Assembly (NCBI RefSeq): GCF_010686705.1
Contig: NZ_JAAGWY010000005.1
Span: forward strand, 248,001-312,000
Reading direction: 5' to 3'
Source: Leifsonia tongyongensis
Lineage (GTDB): Bacteria > Actinomycetota > Actinomycetes > Actinomycetales > Microbacteriaceae
DNA: 64,000 nt
In this document: positions 16,923 to 27,317 of the stretch, piece after piece
How the letters are laid out: the number at the start of each line of letters is the position of its first letter
How positions within the stretch are numbered: position 1 is the first letter of the stretch
Position numbers and translations under genes: made by a program
The notes under the pieces: model-generated
What the model was told of the DNA's origin: nothing
Seen by the model: only the letters and a program-made list of their open reading frames with translations
The model's database searches: none

Positions 16923-18398
16923 TCAGTGCGGCTGATGCCGCTCGAGGAACGTGTAGACCTCGGTGGCGTCGACACCAGGGAATGTGCCGGTCGGCAGCGC
17001 TGCGAGAAGACTGGTGGGAGTTCGGGCGCTGGGCCACGACTGGCCTTCCCACTTCTCGGCGAGCACTGCGGGCGCGCGCCGGCAGCACGTCTCGTCGGGG
17101 CAGCGTGACAGCGCCCGATGCTGCGTGTCGCGGCCGCGGAACCACTTGACGTGTTCGAACGGCACGCCGACGCTCACCGAGTAGTCGCCCTCTTTGGCCT
17201 TCTCGATGCGCGACGTGCACCAGAACGTCCCGCGGGGTGTGTCCGTGTACTGGTAGTACGGGCTGAATCGGTCGTCGACGTCGAACACGGTGCGCGCGGT
17301 CCAGCTGCGGCAGACGGTGGTTCCCTCGATCGCGCCGAGCGCATCCGACGGGAAGGAGACGGAGTCGTTCTCGTACGCCTTGATGATCGTTCCGGACTCG
17401 TGCACCTTCATGAAATGCACGGGGATGCCGAGCCGAGCGGTCGCCAGGTTGGTGAAGCGGTGCGCGGCCGTCTCGTACGAGACCGCGAAGGCGTCGCGCA
17501 GGTCTTCCATCGAGATGCGCCGGAAGTTCTTCGCTTCGGAGAGGAATGCCACAGCATCCTTCTGGGGAAGCAGGATGGCGGCCGTCAGATAGTTCGTCTC
17601 GACGCGCTGGCGCAGAAAGTCCGCATAATTTCTGGGCTCATCGTGGCCACACAGATGGGAGGCGAACGCTTGCAGGATCGGCGAGCGCGAGTCACGGGAC
17701 GCTGACGGCTCGGTCGGAAGGTAGATCCGGCCGTTGCGCTTATCGGTGACCGAACGTGTCGAGTGCGGCAGGTCGCCGACGTAGTGCAGGGAGAAGCCGA
17801 GGTGGTTCGCCATGTCGGCGACCACCTGGTGGGAGACGGGCCCGCCGGTGTGGCCGACCGCCGTGAGCAGTTCGGTGGCCATGTCCTCGAGTTCGCCGAA
17901 GTAGTTGTCACGGGCGCGCATCGTGCGTCGCAGCTCGGCGTTCGCCCGCCGCGCTTCCTCGGGTGTCGCCGCGCGCTCGCGGTGCAGTCGTTCGACTTCC
18001 TGGTGAAGCGCAAGGATCGTGCGCAGGTTCTCGTCGCTCTGGCCTTTGGAGACGCGCACAGGTTCGAGCCCGAGGGCCGCGAACACGGGGCCGCGCTGTG
18101 CGCGCTCGACCGCGATCTCGAGCGCGGCACGCTCGTTCGGGGGCTCGGGCGAGAGCAGGTCGTCGACGGAGACGGCGAGCGCGGATGCGATGGCACGAAG
18201 CAGGGCGAGCCGGGGTTCGCGGTTGCCGTTCTCGATGGTCGAGACCTGTGACGGCGCCCGGTCGATCGCGGTCGCGAGCGCGTCGAGCGTCAGACCCCGC
18301 TCGATGCGGTACGCCCGGATGCGCCTGCCGAGGTTCAGCGCGTCGACGGCCGCATCCGCCTCCTCTTCCGTCTCGGTGGTGATCGTCATGCACGTCAT
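16923..18398 (-). CDS. ramB: RamB-type XRE regulator of acetate/glyoxylate metabolism
   Basis: A 491-residue regulator. Residues 25-85 hold an XRE helix-turn-helix ([20 protein letters not shown]). A central IrrE/ImmA-like region follows but without a clear HExxH zinc-protease motif ([20 protein letters not shown] has dispersed His residues). The C-terminal third has the cysteine-rich DUF2083-like part ending in [16 protein letters not shown]. This architecture is the RamB/PrpC short-chain acyl regulator family of Actinobacteria, which controls isocitrate lyase and malate synthase genes. It is divergent from aceA, with a direct repeat between them as the candidate operator. The start is 18398, with 18389 an equally possible in-frame ATG; neither has a clear ribosome-binding site. 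Confidence 0.87.
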   Translation of the reverse strand: MTCMTITTETEEEADAAVDALNLGRRIRAYRIERGLTLDALATAIDRAPSQVSTIENGNREPRLALLRAIASALAVSVDDLLSPEPPNERAALEIAVERAQRGPVFAALGLEPVRVSKGQSDENLRTILALHQEVERLHRERAATPEEARRANAELRRTMRARDNYFGELEDMATELLTAVGHTGGPVSHQVVADMANHLGFSLHYVGDLPHSTRSVTDKRNGRIYLPTEPSASRDSRSPILQAFASHLCGHDEPRNYADFLRQRVETNYLTAAILLPQKDAVAFLSEAKNFRRISMEDLRDAFAVSYETAAHRFTNLATARLGIPVHFMKVHESGTIIKAYENDSVSFPSDALGAIEGTTVCRSWTARTVFDVDDRFSPYYQYTDTPRGTFWCTSRIEKAKEGDYSVSVGVPFEHVKWFRGRDTQHRALSRCPDETCCRRAPAVLAEKWEGQSWPSARTPTSLLAALPTGTFPGVDATEVYTFLERHQPH

Positions 18399-18413
18399 GG
18401 TGACACGGCGCGG

Positions 18414-18453
18414 AAGTTCTGACAAACAGAAGAACAGCAAAAGTTCTGCAAAC
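18414..18453. promoter_or_regulatory. Direct repeat, candidate RamB operator
   Basis: AAGTTCTGACAAAC (18414-18427) and AAGTTCTGCAAAC (18441-18453) are direct repeats 27 bp apart in the ramB-aceA intergenic region. The second carries TGCAAA, a word found in known RamB boxes. The location suits control of both divergent promoters. Confidence 0.6.
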
Positions 18454-18528
18454 CAATTCGCTCTGCCGGGGTTGCGCACCCCGAATGATCGATGCAACAG
18501 CCCGCGAACGACACCGATGGAGGACCCC

Positions 18529-19833
18529 GTGAGCACCGCAGACAACACACCTCGCCGACCGGGCGATGTGACGCAGACCGCAGCCGAACTGCAACTCGAA
18601 TGGGATGCCGACCCACGCTGGGAGGGCATCCGCCGCGACTACACCGCCGCCGATGTTGTCGCCCTCCGCGGGACGGTGCGGGAGGAGCGGACGCTCGCCC
18701 GCCGCGGCGCCGAGAAACTGTGGGAGCTCATCCAGACGCCCGGCAGCGCCGACGACCCGCACTGGGTCGCGGCGCTCGGCGCGCTCACCGGCAACCAGGC
18801 CGTGCAGCAGGTGCGGGCCGGCTTGAAAGCCATCTACCTCTCCGGCTGGCAGGTCGCCGCCGACGCGAACCTGTCGGGCCAGACCTACCCGGACCAGAGC
18901 CTCTACCCGGCGAACTCGGTGCCCGCGGTCGTGCGGCGCATCAACAACGCGCTGCTGCGCGCCGACCAGATCGAGCCCGGCGACTGGCTCGCACCGATCG
19001 TGGCGGATGCGGAAGCCGGCTTCGGCGGCCCCCTCAACGCCTACGAACTCATGCACTCGATGATCGAAGCCGGCGCTGCCGGCGTGCACTGGGAGGACCA
19101 GCTGGCGAGCGAGAAGAAGTGCGGCCACATGGGAGGCAAGGTGCTCGTGCCGACGGGGCAGCACATCCGCACCCTGAACGCAGCGCGGCTCGGTGCCGAC
19201 GTCGCTGGTGTTCCCACCATCGTGATCGCCCGCACCGACTCGCTCGCCGCGACGCTCCTCACCAGCGATCACGACGAACGCGACCGCCCGTTCCTCACCG
19301 GCGGGCGCACCGCCGAAGGGTTCTACGAGGTGAGGCACGGAATCGACCCGGTGATCGCGCGTGGCCTCGCCTACGCGCCATACGCCGACCTGCTGTGGGT
19401 CGAATCCGCCGAACCCGACCTCGAACTCGCGCGGACCTTCGCCGAGCGCATCCACCGCGACTTCCCCGGCAAGAAACTCGCCTACAACTGTTCGCCGTCG
19501 TTCAACTGGAGATCCCACCTCGACGAAGACCAGATCGCCCGGTTCCAGCGTGAGCTCGCCTCATACGGGTACGCATTCCAGTTCATCACGCTGGCCGGGT
19601 TCCACGCCCTCAACCACTCGATGTTCACGCTGGCGAAGGACTACGCCGAGCGTCACATGAGTGCGTATGTCGATCTGCAGGAAGCCGAGTTCGCCTCCGA
19701 GCGCGACGGCTACACCGCGACCCGCCACCAGCGGGAGGTCGGCACGGGCTACTTCGACCGCATTGCGACCGCGCTCAACCCCGGCAGCGCAACCCTCGCG
19801 CTGGTGGGCAGCACCGAGTCCGAACAGTTCTGA
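18529..19833 (+). CDS. aceA: Isocitrate lyase
   Basis: Isocitrate lyase cleaves isocitrate to glyoxylate and succinate, the first step of the glyoxylate bypass needed for growth on acetate or fatty acids. The 434-residue length matches actinobacterial AceA. The catalytic signature [14 protein letters not shown] contains Cys198; upstream [16 protein letters not shown] and the metal-binding DAEAGFGG are intact, as is [12 protein letters not shown] at 18529 is chosen because GGAGGA precedes it by four bases; an ATG at 18517 is in frame but would include the ribosome-binding site. It is co-directional with aceB (23 bp gap) and divergent from ramB. Confidence 0.96.
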   Translation: MSTADNTPRRPGDVTQTAAELQLEWDADPRWEGIRRDYTAADVVALRGTVREERTLARRGAEKLWELIQTPGSADDPHWVAALGALTGNQAVQQVRAGLKAIYLSGWQVAADANLSGQTYPDQSLYPANSVPAVVRRINNALLRADQIEPGDWLAPIVADAEAGFGGPLNAYELMHSMIEAGAAGVHWEDQLASEKKCGHMGGKVLVPTGQHIRTLNAARLGADVAGVPTIVIARTDSLAATLLTSDHDERDRPFLTGGRTAEGFYEVRHGIDPVIARGLAYAPYADLLWVESAEPDLELARTFAERIHRDFPGKKLAYNCSPSFNWRSHLDEDQIARFQRELASYGYAFQFITLAGFHALNHSMFTLAKDYAERHMSAYVDLQEAEFASERDGYTATRHQREVGTGYFDRIATALNPGSATLALVGSTESEQF

Positions 19834-19856
19834 CACGTCTGAGAAGGAGAAAGACC

Positions 19857-21482
<1,626 letters not shown>

Positions 21483-21498
21483 GGGGCGGCCGCCCGCC

Positions 21499-21559
21499 CG
21501 CGAAAGGTGCGAGAAGTGCCCTCTGGGGCAGCGATTCCCCGCTTCTCGCACCTTTCGCG
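21499..21559. repeat. 18-bp-arm palindrome after aceB
   Basis: CGCGAAAGGTGCGAGAAG (21499-21516) has an exact complement at 21542-21559, with a 25-nt loop. It directly follows the aceB stop and probably ends the glyoxylate operon or protects its 3' end. No T-tract follows, and no second copy was noticed in the window. Confidence 0.65.
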
Positions 21560-21577
21560 GCGCTCACGGTCGGTCGG

Positions 21578-21583
21578 TAGAGT
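21578..21583 (+). promoter_or_regulatory. -10 box of a leaderless promoter (GNAT gene)
   Basis: TAGAGT lies exactly six bases (GGGCGG) before the ATG of the acetyltransferase gene, which lacks a ribosome-binding site. The spacing puts the transcription start at or next to the start codon. Confidence 0.6.
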
Positions 21584-21589
21584 GGGCGG

Positions 21590-22123
21590 ATGACCGTGAA
21601 CGTCCGGCCGGCGACCGCGGAGGACGCGGCCGCCCTCGCGGCTGTCGCAGCCGTCACCTTTCCGCTCGCGTGCCCTCCGCACACGACCGACGATGCCAAG
21701 GCGCAATTCATAGCGAACGTCCTCTCGGAGGAGCGATTCGCCGAGTATCTCGCCGACCCGGCCCGCGACCTTCTACTGGTCGAGACGGCCGAGGGCGCGG
21801 TCGCGGGTTACGCGATGCTCGTGCACGGTGAACCGTCGGATGCGGATGCAGTGAGCGCGATCCGCGTGCGTCCCACCAGCGAACTGAGCAAGTGCTATGT
21901 GCTGCCCGGCCACCACGGCGCAGGCGTCGCCGCGCTGCTGATGCGCGCGAGCCTCGATGCTGCCGCCGCACGCAAGGCCGGCGGAATCTGGCTCGGCGTC
22001 AACGAGGAGAACGCGCGGGCCCAGCGCTTCTATGCCAAGCACGGCTTCGAGCGGGTCGGGTCGAAGCGCTTCCTCGTCGGCGACCGCCTCGAGCGCGACT
22101 GGGTGATGGAGCGCGTGCTCTGA
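21590..22123 (+). CDS. GNAT-family N-acetyltransferase
   Basis: A 177-residue Gcn5-related acetyltransferase. The N-terminal VNVRPATAEDAAALAAVAAV is typical, and the acetyl-CoA-binding motif A appears as LPGHHGAGVAALLMRASL, followed by GGIWLGVNEENARAQRFYAK and HGFERVG, the usual motif B. The closest general type is the ribosomal-protein or small-molecule acetylating group (RimI/YncA-like), but the acceptor cannot be predicted. The gene appears leaderless: a TAGAGT -10 box sits six bases before the ATG. It stands alone between the aceB palindrome and a convergent oxidoreductase gene. Confidence 0.87.
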   Translation: MTVNVRPATAEDAAALAAVAAVTFPLACPPHTTDDAKAQFIANVLSEERFAEYLADPARDLLLVETAEGAVAGYAMLVHGEPSDADAVSAIRVRPTSELSKCYVLPGHHGAGVAALLMRASLDAAAARKAGGIWLGVNEENARAQRFYAKHGFERVGSKRFLVGDRLERDWVMERVL

Positions 22124-22130
22124 CGCCGCG

Positions 22131-23099
22131 TCAGCCCTCGGCGACTTTCACGACGAGCTTGCCGCGGGTGTGTCCCAGCTCGAGAAGGCGGTGGGCGTCG
22201 GCGACGTCGCACAGGCCGAAGATCCGGTCGACATGGACCCGGACGGCGCCCGACTCGAGCAGACGAGCGATCACCGCGAGACTGTGCCCGTCCGGCGCCA
22301 CCTTGAACCCGGTCCCGCGCACCCCGGCCGCGGCGGCATCCTCGGCGAAGGTCGGCCAGCTGCCGGTCGGGACGTTGACGATCAGCCCGCCAGAGCGCAG
22401 CACCTGCAGCGAGCGCGTGCCCGTGTCATCGTGGACGTTTCCGACCAGGTCGATGACGACGTCCACATCCGAGACCACGTCCTCGAATCTGGTGCTCGCG
22501 TAGTCGATGACTTCGGATGCGCCCAGCTCGCGCAGCCAGCCGAGGTTCCGTTCCGACGAAGTCGCGATCACGTACGCCCCGAAGTACGAGGCGAACTGCA
22601 CCGCGAAATGCCCGACGCCGCCGCTGCCGGCATGGATGAGCATCCGCTGCCCTTCGTGGGCTTTGGCCACCTCGACCACCATGCCCCACGCGGTCAGCGC
22701 AGCGAGCGGGGCGCCCGCGGCCTCGATGTGCGAGAGCGTGCTCGGTTTGCGTACGACGCTGATGCTGGGGACCGTGACGTATTCGGCATACGATCCGCGG
22801 AAGCGCGGCACCATGACCATTCCGAACACCTCGTCGCCCGGTTTGATCGGATGCGCCTCGTAGGGTGACTGCACCACGACACCGCTGAAGTCCTGGCCGA
22901 GGACGCTCGGGAACTCGCGGATCGAGTCGAACACTCCGCGCCCTGCCCGCGTTTTTGCGTCGATCGGATTCACGCCTGCCGCGACCACTTTGACGAGGAA
23001 CTCCGCGCTGACGCGATCGGGCACCGCGAGCTCGGTCACGCGGAAGACCCCGGGTTCTCCCGCCTCGTCGATGACCGCGGCCTGCATCGTCTTGCGCAT
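22131..23099 (-). CDS. NADP-dependent quinone oxidoreductase-like (MDR) protein
   Basis: A 322-residue zinc-independent medium-chain dehydrogenase/reductase. Features are the N-terminal GroES-like fold (VKVVAAGVNPIDAKTRAG, LGQDFSGVVVQ) and the nucleotide-binding motif MLIHAGSGGVGHFAVQFAS. No structural zinc cysteines are present, so it belongs to the quinone oxidoreductase/enoyl reductase group that reduces quinones or enones with NADPH. MRKTMQAAV at 23099 was chosen over the longer frame because GAGGGGACG precedes it and the family begins here. The gene converges on the acetyltransferase and is divergent from a membrane protein. Confidence 0.87.
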   Translation of the reverse strand: MRKTMQAAVIDEAGEPGVFRVTELAVPDRVSAEFLVKVVAAGVNPIDAKTRAGRGVFDSIREFPSVLGQDFSGVVVQSPYEAHPIKPGDEVFGMVMVPRFRGSYAEYVTVPSISVVRKPSTLSHIEAAGAPLAALTAWGMVVEVAKAHEGQRMLIHAGSGGVGHFAVQFASYFGAYVIATSSERNLGWLRELGASEVIDYASTRFEDVVSDVDVVIDLVGNVHDDTGTRSLQVLRSGGLIVNVPTGSWPTFAEDAAAAGVRGTGFKVAPDGHSLAVIARLLESGAVRVHVDRIFGLCDVADAHRLLELGHTRGKLVVKVAEG

Positions 23100-23341
23100 G
23101 GATCGTCCCCTCGTCGTCGCCGGTGACAGCCTCGACCGGCGTCTGGGGCCGAATCTCGTGTCTATCCCAGTCAAACCCGCCAATGCGTCACCCGTGTTAC
23201 GGTCGCGTCACCGGATGTGAACAATCCGTTTCGGATACCCCCGCTCGGTGTCACGAGAACCGCTCAGGTCTGCACGCTACGATCCTTGACCGAACGCCGC
23301 GCGGGTCCGCCGCCGGCCGGTCGCCGGCGAAAGGTTGCAGG

Positions 23342-24097
23342 GTGAGAGGTCCGTCCGGTCTGCTGACCCGTGGATGGCAGCGAGTGACCCCCGCCCTCGT
23401 CGTGTCCGGCACGGCCGCCGTCCTGTCGGGCCTGGTGATCATCTGGGCCGCCCGCCTGACCGTGCCGTATCCCGTGTATGTCAGTGAGCTGGGGGCCGTC
23501 GGCACTCCGACCGCTGGGCCGTTCCAGGTGGCGCTGCTCTGCATCGCTGTCGGCGGGCTCGCCATCGCGCTCGCCGCGGGCCACGCTCGCGCGCAGGTCA
23601 GGATGCTCGGCCGCTGGCTGCCCGCAGTGACGATCGGTTTCGCAGGCGTGTGCTTCGCGGTCGCTTCGCAGGTCACCTGCACGGCCACGTGCCCGGTGCC
23701 GATCGTGGACCCCCGGTCGACCACCCAGGATCTTGTGCACACCACGTTCGCGGTGCTCGGGTTCGCGGCGGCCTGCTACGCCATGCTCCAGGTCGCGTTC
23801 TCGCGCCGGCGGCCACGTATCGCGCGATTCTCGCTGGTGTCCTGCATCGCGGTCGGCGTGATCTCCGGGGTCGGCGGGCTGCTGGCGCTCGTTCACGTCG
23901 CCGTCGATTTCGGGTCGTGGCTGGAGTTCGCCGGAATGACGGTGGCGATCGCATGGCTCGCGACCTACGGGCTCGCGCTCGTCGTCGAAGGCCGCGAGCG
24001 CAGCAGCGCGGGCGAGTCCGCTGTTCCGGATGCGCGTGAGCGAGTCCACGGCGAGTCCCCGTGGACGCGCGGGTCGGGCCTCAGCGAGTCCGCATAA
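23342..24097 (+). CDS. DUF998-type membrane protein
   Basis: A 251-residue protein with about six hydrophobic helices (around residues 18-38, 55-75, 88-108, 130-150, 160-182 and 195-215). The spacing, the short YVSELGAVGTP loop after helix 1 and the DFGSWLEFAG segment match DUF998-like proteins, whose function is unknown. The GTG start at 23342 was chosen because GAAAGG lies upstream and the hydrophobic region begins soon after. The last 17 bases overlap the 3' end of the convergent YqaJ-type gene, a tight tail-to-tail arrangement. Confidence 0.75.
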   Translation: MRGPSGLLTRGWQRVTPALVVSGTAAVLSGLVIIWAARLTVPYPVYVSELGAVGTPTAGPFQVALLCIAVGGLAIALAAGHARAQVRMLGRWLPAVTIGFAGVCFAVASQVTCTATCPVPIVDPRSTTQDLVHTTFAVLGFAAACYAMLQVAFSRRRPRIARFSLVSCIAVGVISGVGGLLALVHVAVDFGSWLEFAGMTVAIAWLATYGLALVVEGRERSSAGESAVPDARERVHGESPWTRGSGLSESA

Positions 24098-24713
24098 GTG
24101 TCGCGATCAGCTGGTCCGCGAGGTTGACCAGGATCGCGATCTCGTTCTCATCGCGGTCGATCCAGCGGCATTCGGGCTCGCCGTCGACCGGAATGAAGTC
24201 GTGGTGCTGCTCCCAGACGAACAGCGTTCGCTCGGCGCCGAGGACGTACTGCTGCCACCAGACCTGCCGGAGGTAATGGCGGGGGATGCTCCGCCAGCCC
24301 TTGTTCGTCGTCTTGATCTCTGCCAGCTCGATGGTGCCGTTGTCGCGGACGACGAGTCCGTCTGGCGTCGCGAGGTGCTTGCGGCTTGCTTCGGCGTGGA
24401 AGAGTGCGTCGCTGGGCTCGATGCCGTAGTTGGCGCGGACCCACGAGGCGATCTGCGGCTCCCGCGCACGGCCGTGCTCGGTGTAGACGTTGCCGGTGAA
24501 GCCGGTTCCGTGCAATTTGTCGAGTGCGGCCTTCCGCACCGAGAGCTGCGTCGACAGTTTTGCGACGTCAGTGGCCGTGATGCCCCGGCTTCGCGCCCGC
24601 AGCCAGGCGACGCGGTCGCTGGCGCGGGCGACGATGCGCGTCTCGTGGGAGAGGTGGGCGGGTTTCGCCGTCACGTCGACCTCCCAGGGAAAGGTCAACA
24701 TCAGGTCGGTCAC
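24081..24713 (-). CDS. YqaJ-type viral recombinase/exonuclease domain protein
   Basis: A 210-residue protein of the PD-(D/E)xK nuclease fold in the YqaJ family, related to lambda exonuclease. Visible elements are the DRVAWLRARSRGITATDV start motif, the EHGRAREPQIASWV helix, HLATPDGLVV with the first catalytic Asp, and the ELAEIKTTNKGWR segment with the E-x-K pair. Such proteins resect DNA ends for single-strand annealing with a RecT/Bet partner. No partner, integrase or phage gene is nearby. It begins five bases after the Gfo/Idh gene stop, so it appears translationally coupled. GTG at 24713 is the frame start; ATG at 24701 is an alternative. Confidence 0.8.
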   Translation of the reverse strand: MTDLMLTFPWEVDVTAKPAHLSHETRIVARASDRVAWLRARSRGITATDVAKLSTQLSVRKAALDKLHGTGFTGNVYTEHGRAREPQIASWVRANYGIEPSDALFHAEASRKHLATPDGLVVRDNGTIELAEIKTTNKGWRSIPRHYLRQVWWQQYVLGAERTLFVWEQHHDFIPVDGEPECRWIDRDENEIAILVNLADQLIATLMRTR

Positions 24714-24717
24714 CTGT

Positions 24718-25767
24718 CTATTGTGCCCCGCCGGGAGCGCTCCAGTAGCCCACCTGGCGGCGCGCCTCGTCGATCGTCTCGAGTGTGGTGATCGCCTCGT
24801 CGAGCGGATGCAGCGGCGAGTCGGTCAGGCCGTCGGTGATGTAGCGCGCAAGGGCCGCCGCCTCATACGACATGCCCTGGCGGTAGGGCCTGCCGTAGGG
24901 GTCGATCCAGTGTGCGACGGTGCCGCCGGGGCCGTGAAACCGGATGCCGCTCGGGCCCCAGAAGGGAGCATCCATTTCGATGCGGCCGGCGGTTCCGCTG
25001 ATCGTGGCGAGCGAGGGCGTGCCAGCCAGCAGGCTCGTGCTGAGCAGCGCCTGCCCGCCGCCGGGGGAGGTGAGCAGGAGCGCGACCTGGGCATCGACAC
25101 CGGTCGGCGCAAGCTCCCCGGTCGCGACGACGCTCTCGGGCGCGCCGAGCGCGAAGGATGCCCACGACACGACGTACACGCCGAGGTCGAGGAGCGCGCC
25201 TCCGGCGAGCGCCGGGTCGTACAGGCGGCTCGCGGGGTCGAAGGGCGCGGCGCCGCCGAAGTCGGCCGTGACGATTTTCACCTCGCCGAGCATCCCATCG
25301 GCGAGGAGCTGCCGGGCGATGTCGGTCTGCGGCAGGTACCGGGTCCACATCGCTTCCATGGCGAAGACGCCCGCCGCGCGCGCGGCCTCGGCGATGATGC
25401 GCGCGTCGGCCGCCGTGACCGCCATCGGCTTCTCGATCAGGACGTGCTTGCCCGCAGCGATCGCGAGGAGCGCGTGGGCGGTGTGCTCGCTGTGCGGCGA
25501 TGCCACGTAGACGATGTCGACCTCGGGGTCGGTGACGAGCTGCTCGTACGATCCGTAGGCGCGCTCGAAGCCGTGCCGTGCGGCGAATGCGACGGCGCGG
25601 TCGAGGGTGCGCGAACCCACGGCGACGACCTTCTGTCGCGTGTGCATCCGGACGGCCTCGACGAAGTCGTTCGCGATCACACCGGGTGCCAGGATGCCCC
25701 AGCGCAGCGCGGGAGCGTCCGACGGGTCGGGGTGGCGCGGCGCGGGAAGGGTCTCGAGATTCGTCAT
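24718..25767 (-). CDS. Gfo/Idh/MocA-family oxidoreductase
   Basis: A 349-residue NAD(P)-dependent dehydrogenase. The N-terminal Rossmann fold shows RWGILAPGVIANDFVEAV, and the family motif AGKHVLIEKPMAV includes the catalytic-site Lys. The C-terminal half is the alpha/beta substrate-binding domain (GGALLDLGVYVVSWASF). MEAMWTRYLPQ resembles trans-dihydrobenzenediol or glucose-fructose oxidoreductase-like members. It is separate from the three Gfo/Idh genes of the cluster further right and faces the lipoprotein gene divergently, with the perfect inverted repeat at 25786-25801 just upstream. Substrate unknown. Confidence 0.88.
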   Translation of the reverse strand: MTNLETLPAPRHPDPSDAPALRWGILAPGVIANDFVEAVRMHTRQKVVAVGSRTLDRAVAFAARHGFERAYGSYEQLVTDPEVDIVYVASPHSEHTAHALLAIAAGKHVLIEKPMAVTAADARIIAEAARAAGVFAMEAMWTRYLPQTDIARQLLADGMLGEVKIVTADFGGAAPFDPASRLYDPALAGGALLDLGVYVVSWASFALGAPESVVATGELAPTGVDAQVALLLTSPGGGQALLSTSLLAGTPSLATISGTAGRIEMDAPFWGPSGIRFHGPGGTVAHWIDPYGRPYRQGMSYEAAALARYITDGLTDSPLHPLDEAITTLETIDEARRQVGYWSAPGGAQ

Positions 25768-25785
25768 ATCACCAGTTTTCCATAA

Positions 25786-25801
25786 ACTTCGATAGTGAAG
25801 T
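25786..25801. promoter_or_regulatory. Perfect inverted repeat upstream of Gfo/Idh gene
   Basis: ACTTC-GATAGT-GAAGT lies 19 bp upstream of the Gfo/Idh start codon in an AT-rich intergenic stretch. Symmetry and position suit an operator or a -10 region controlled by an unlinked repressor. No regulator gene is adjacent. Confidence 0.4.
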
Positions 25802-25933
25802 TACGCCCGAGGTGTATATGCACTACAGTGAAGATGAATCGCATCACAATGGTGATTCATTCGGACCGGGATGCGCCGATGTGTCCCCCTTGCCATCATC
25901 CGCGCGTCCCGGTCTGTCAGGCCATGTCGATCA

Positions 25934-26617
25934 GTGAAGAACAGGCAACAGTTGAAGAAGCTTCTTGGGGCAGTACCGATCTCGGTATGCGCAATCATCT
26001 CGCTCGCTGCACTCTGCGGTTGCACAAGCCAACCCTCATCTTCTACGGGGAGTCACCCTTCGGACGTGAGCATCTCCCTTCCCGAGTTCTCCGGGCCGTG
26101 GGCCGGAGATCTCACTTATGCCTTTAGAAAGGCGAGCTCCGACTTTGAGCGGAACGCACTGTCCGACGGGACGATCTCAGAGGCGGAGTTTGCCGAAGTC
26201 GAGAACAGATTCATCACCTGCCTCCGGGCCGGCGGCCTAACGACTGCTGGCATCAATCCGGGCGGCTCGCTCGAGTTCGGCTTTCCCCCTGAAATGGGAC
26301 CGGACAAGGCGAACCGGATATCCGACAACTGCTCCGCGTCGTCGGGCTACGACACGGTGGGCTCGCTCTACTTCGCTATGCGGAGGAACCCACAGAATCT
26401 TGACGAGGCAAAGATCGCAGCCGCATGCCTCGGAAGGAAAGGCGTAGTCCCTCGCGGCTACGACGCGAGCGACTACAAGCGAGACGTACCCACCATGGCA
26501 TTTCCGTTTTCAGACCCAGACGAGGGTCGGGAAGCACTCGAAGCGTGCTCAGCCGATCCCTTGGGTTTGCTGCCAAAGAAACTCAGCGCGCGAACCAGTC
26601 CGCCGACGGGTTCGTGA
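25934..26617 (+). CDS. Putative lipoprotein, unrecognised
   Basis: A 227-residue secreted protein predicted from a GTG start: positively charged [11 protein letters not shown], a hydrophobic stretch, then the lipobox-like LCGC at about residue 30 followed by a Ser/Thr-rich linker. The mature part has four cysteines (in [26 protein letters not shown] and EACSADP), which could form two disulfides. I recognise no domain. Codon choice is noticeably less GC-rich than that of flanking genes (for example GAAGAAGCTTCTTGG near its start), suggesting different ancestry. Its 3' end overlaps the convergent ThuA gene by 35 bp. No strong ribosome-binding site is visible. Confidence 0.55.
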   Translation: MKNRQQLKKLLGAVPISVCAIISLAALCGCTSQPSSSTGSHPSDVSISLPEFSGPWAGDLTYAFRKASSDFERNALSDGTISEAEFAEVENRFITCLRAGGLTTAGINPGGSLEFGFPPEMGPDKANRISDNCSASSGYDTVGSLYFAMRRNPQNLDEAKIAAACLGRKGVVPRGYDASDYKRDVPTMAFPFSDPDEGREALEACSADPLGLLPKKLSARTSPPTGS

Positions 26618-27317
26618 CCTCGGGTTCTCGCCTCTCACCGGCAACCGGCGCGGCCCAGCGAACACCGTTGGCGAGCACTCGCCTCACCTGCGGATGGAAG
26701 TACACCGGGTACTCCTGGTCGCCGGGGCTGAAGTAGAAGATCTTGCCGCGGCCCCGGGTGAACGTCACCCCGGAGCGGAACACCTCGCCGCCCGCGAACG
26801 AACTGATGAACACGAGGTCGTCCGGTTTCGGGATGTCGAAGAACTCCCCGTACATCTCCTGGTGGTCGATCACGATCGGCTGCTCGATGCCGTGAGCGAT
26901 GGGATGCGTCGGTGCGACCGTCCACACCACCTCGCGTTCCGCTTCGTTCCGCCACGCGAGCGAACAGGTGGTGCCGAGCAGGCGGATGAAGATCTTCGAG
27001 AAGTGACCCGAGTGCAGCACGATCAGGCCCATGCCGCCGAGCACGTGCCTGCGCACTCGTTCTACGACGTCGTCGGCGACCTGATCGTGGGCGATGTGCC
27101 CCCACCACAGCAATACGTCGGTGTCGGCGAGCACGTCTTCGCTGAGGCCGTGTTCAGGGTCGGCGAGCGTGGCGGTGCGGATGCGCGCCCCGTCCAGCAG
27201 GCCGGCCAGCCCATCAGCGATGGCGCCGTGGATGCCGTCCGGGTAGATCGCAGCGATCTCCGGCTGGGTGGTCTCGTGCACGCCTTCGTTCCAGACGGTG
27301 ACGCTGAGTGCGCTCAT
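26583..27317 (-). CDS. ThuA-domain protein (trehalose utilisation family)
   Basis: A 244-residue member of the ThuA family, a class I glutamine-amidotransferase-like fold without the usual nucleophile triad. Recognisable parts are [46 protein letters not shown] and [19 protein letters not shown]. ThuA proteins act with Gfo/Idh partners (ThuB) in disaccharide 3-keto pathways. ATG at 27317 has AAGGAGAGG upstream. It overlaps the start of the upstream Gfo/Idh gene stop (4 bp), placing it last in a ROK-Gfo/Idh-ThuA operon. Its exact reaction is still unsettled in the family. Confidence 0.87.
   Translation of the reverse strand: MSALSVTVWNEGVHETTQPEIAAIYPDGIHGAIADGLAGLLDGARIRTATLADPEHGLSEDVLADTDVLLWWGHIAHDQVADDVVERVRRHVLGGMGLIVLHSGHFSKIFIRLLGTTCSLAWRNEAEREVVWTVAPTHPIAHGIEQPIVIDHQEMYGEFFDIPKPDDLVFISSFAGGEVFRSGVTFTRGRGKIFYFSPGDQEYPVYFHPQVRRVLANGVRWAAPVAGERREPEVTNPSADWFAR

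Noticed and set aside
24081-24713. Possible prophage
   Set aside because: Only one phage-like gene is present; no integrase, attachment repeats, terminase or structural genes nearby.
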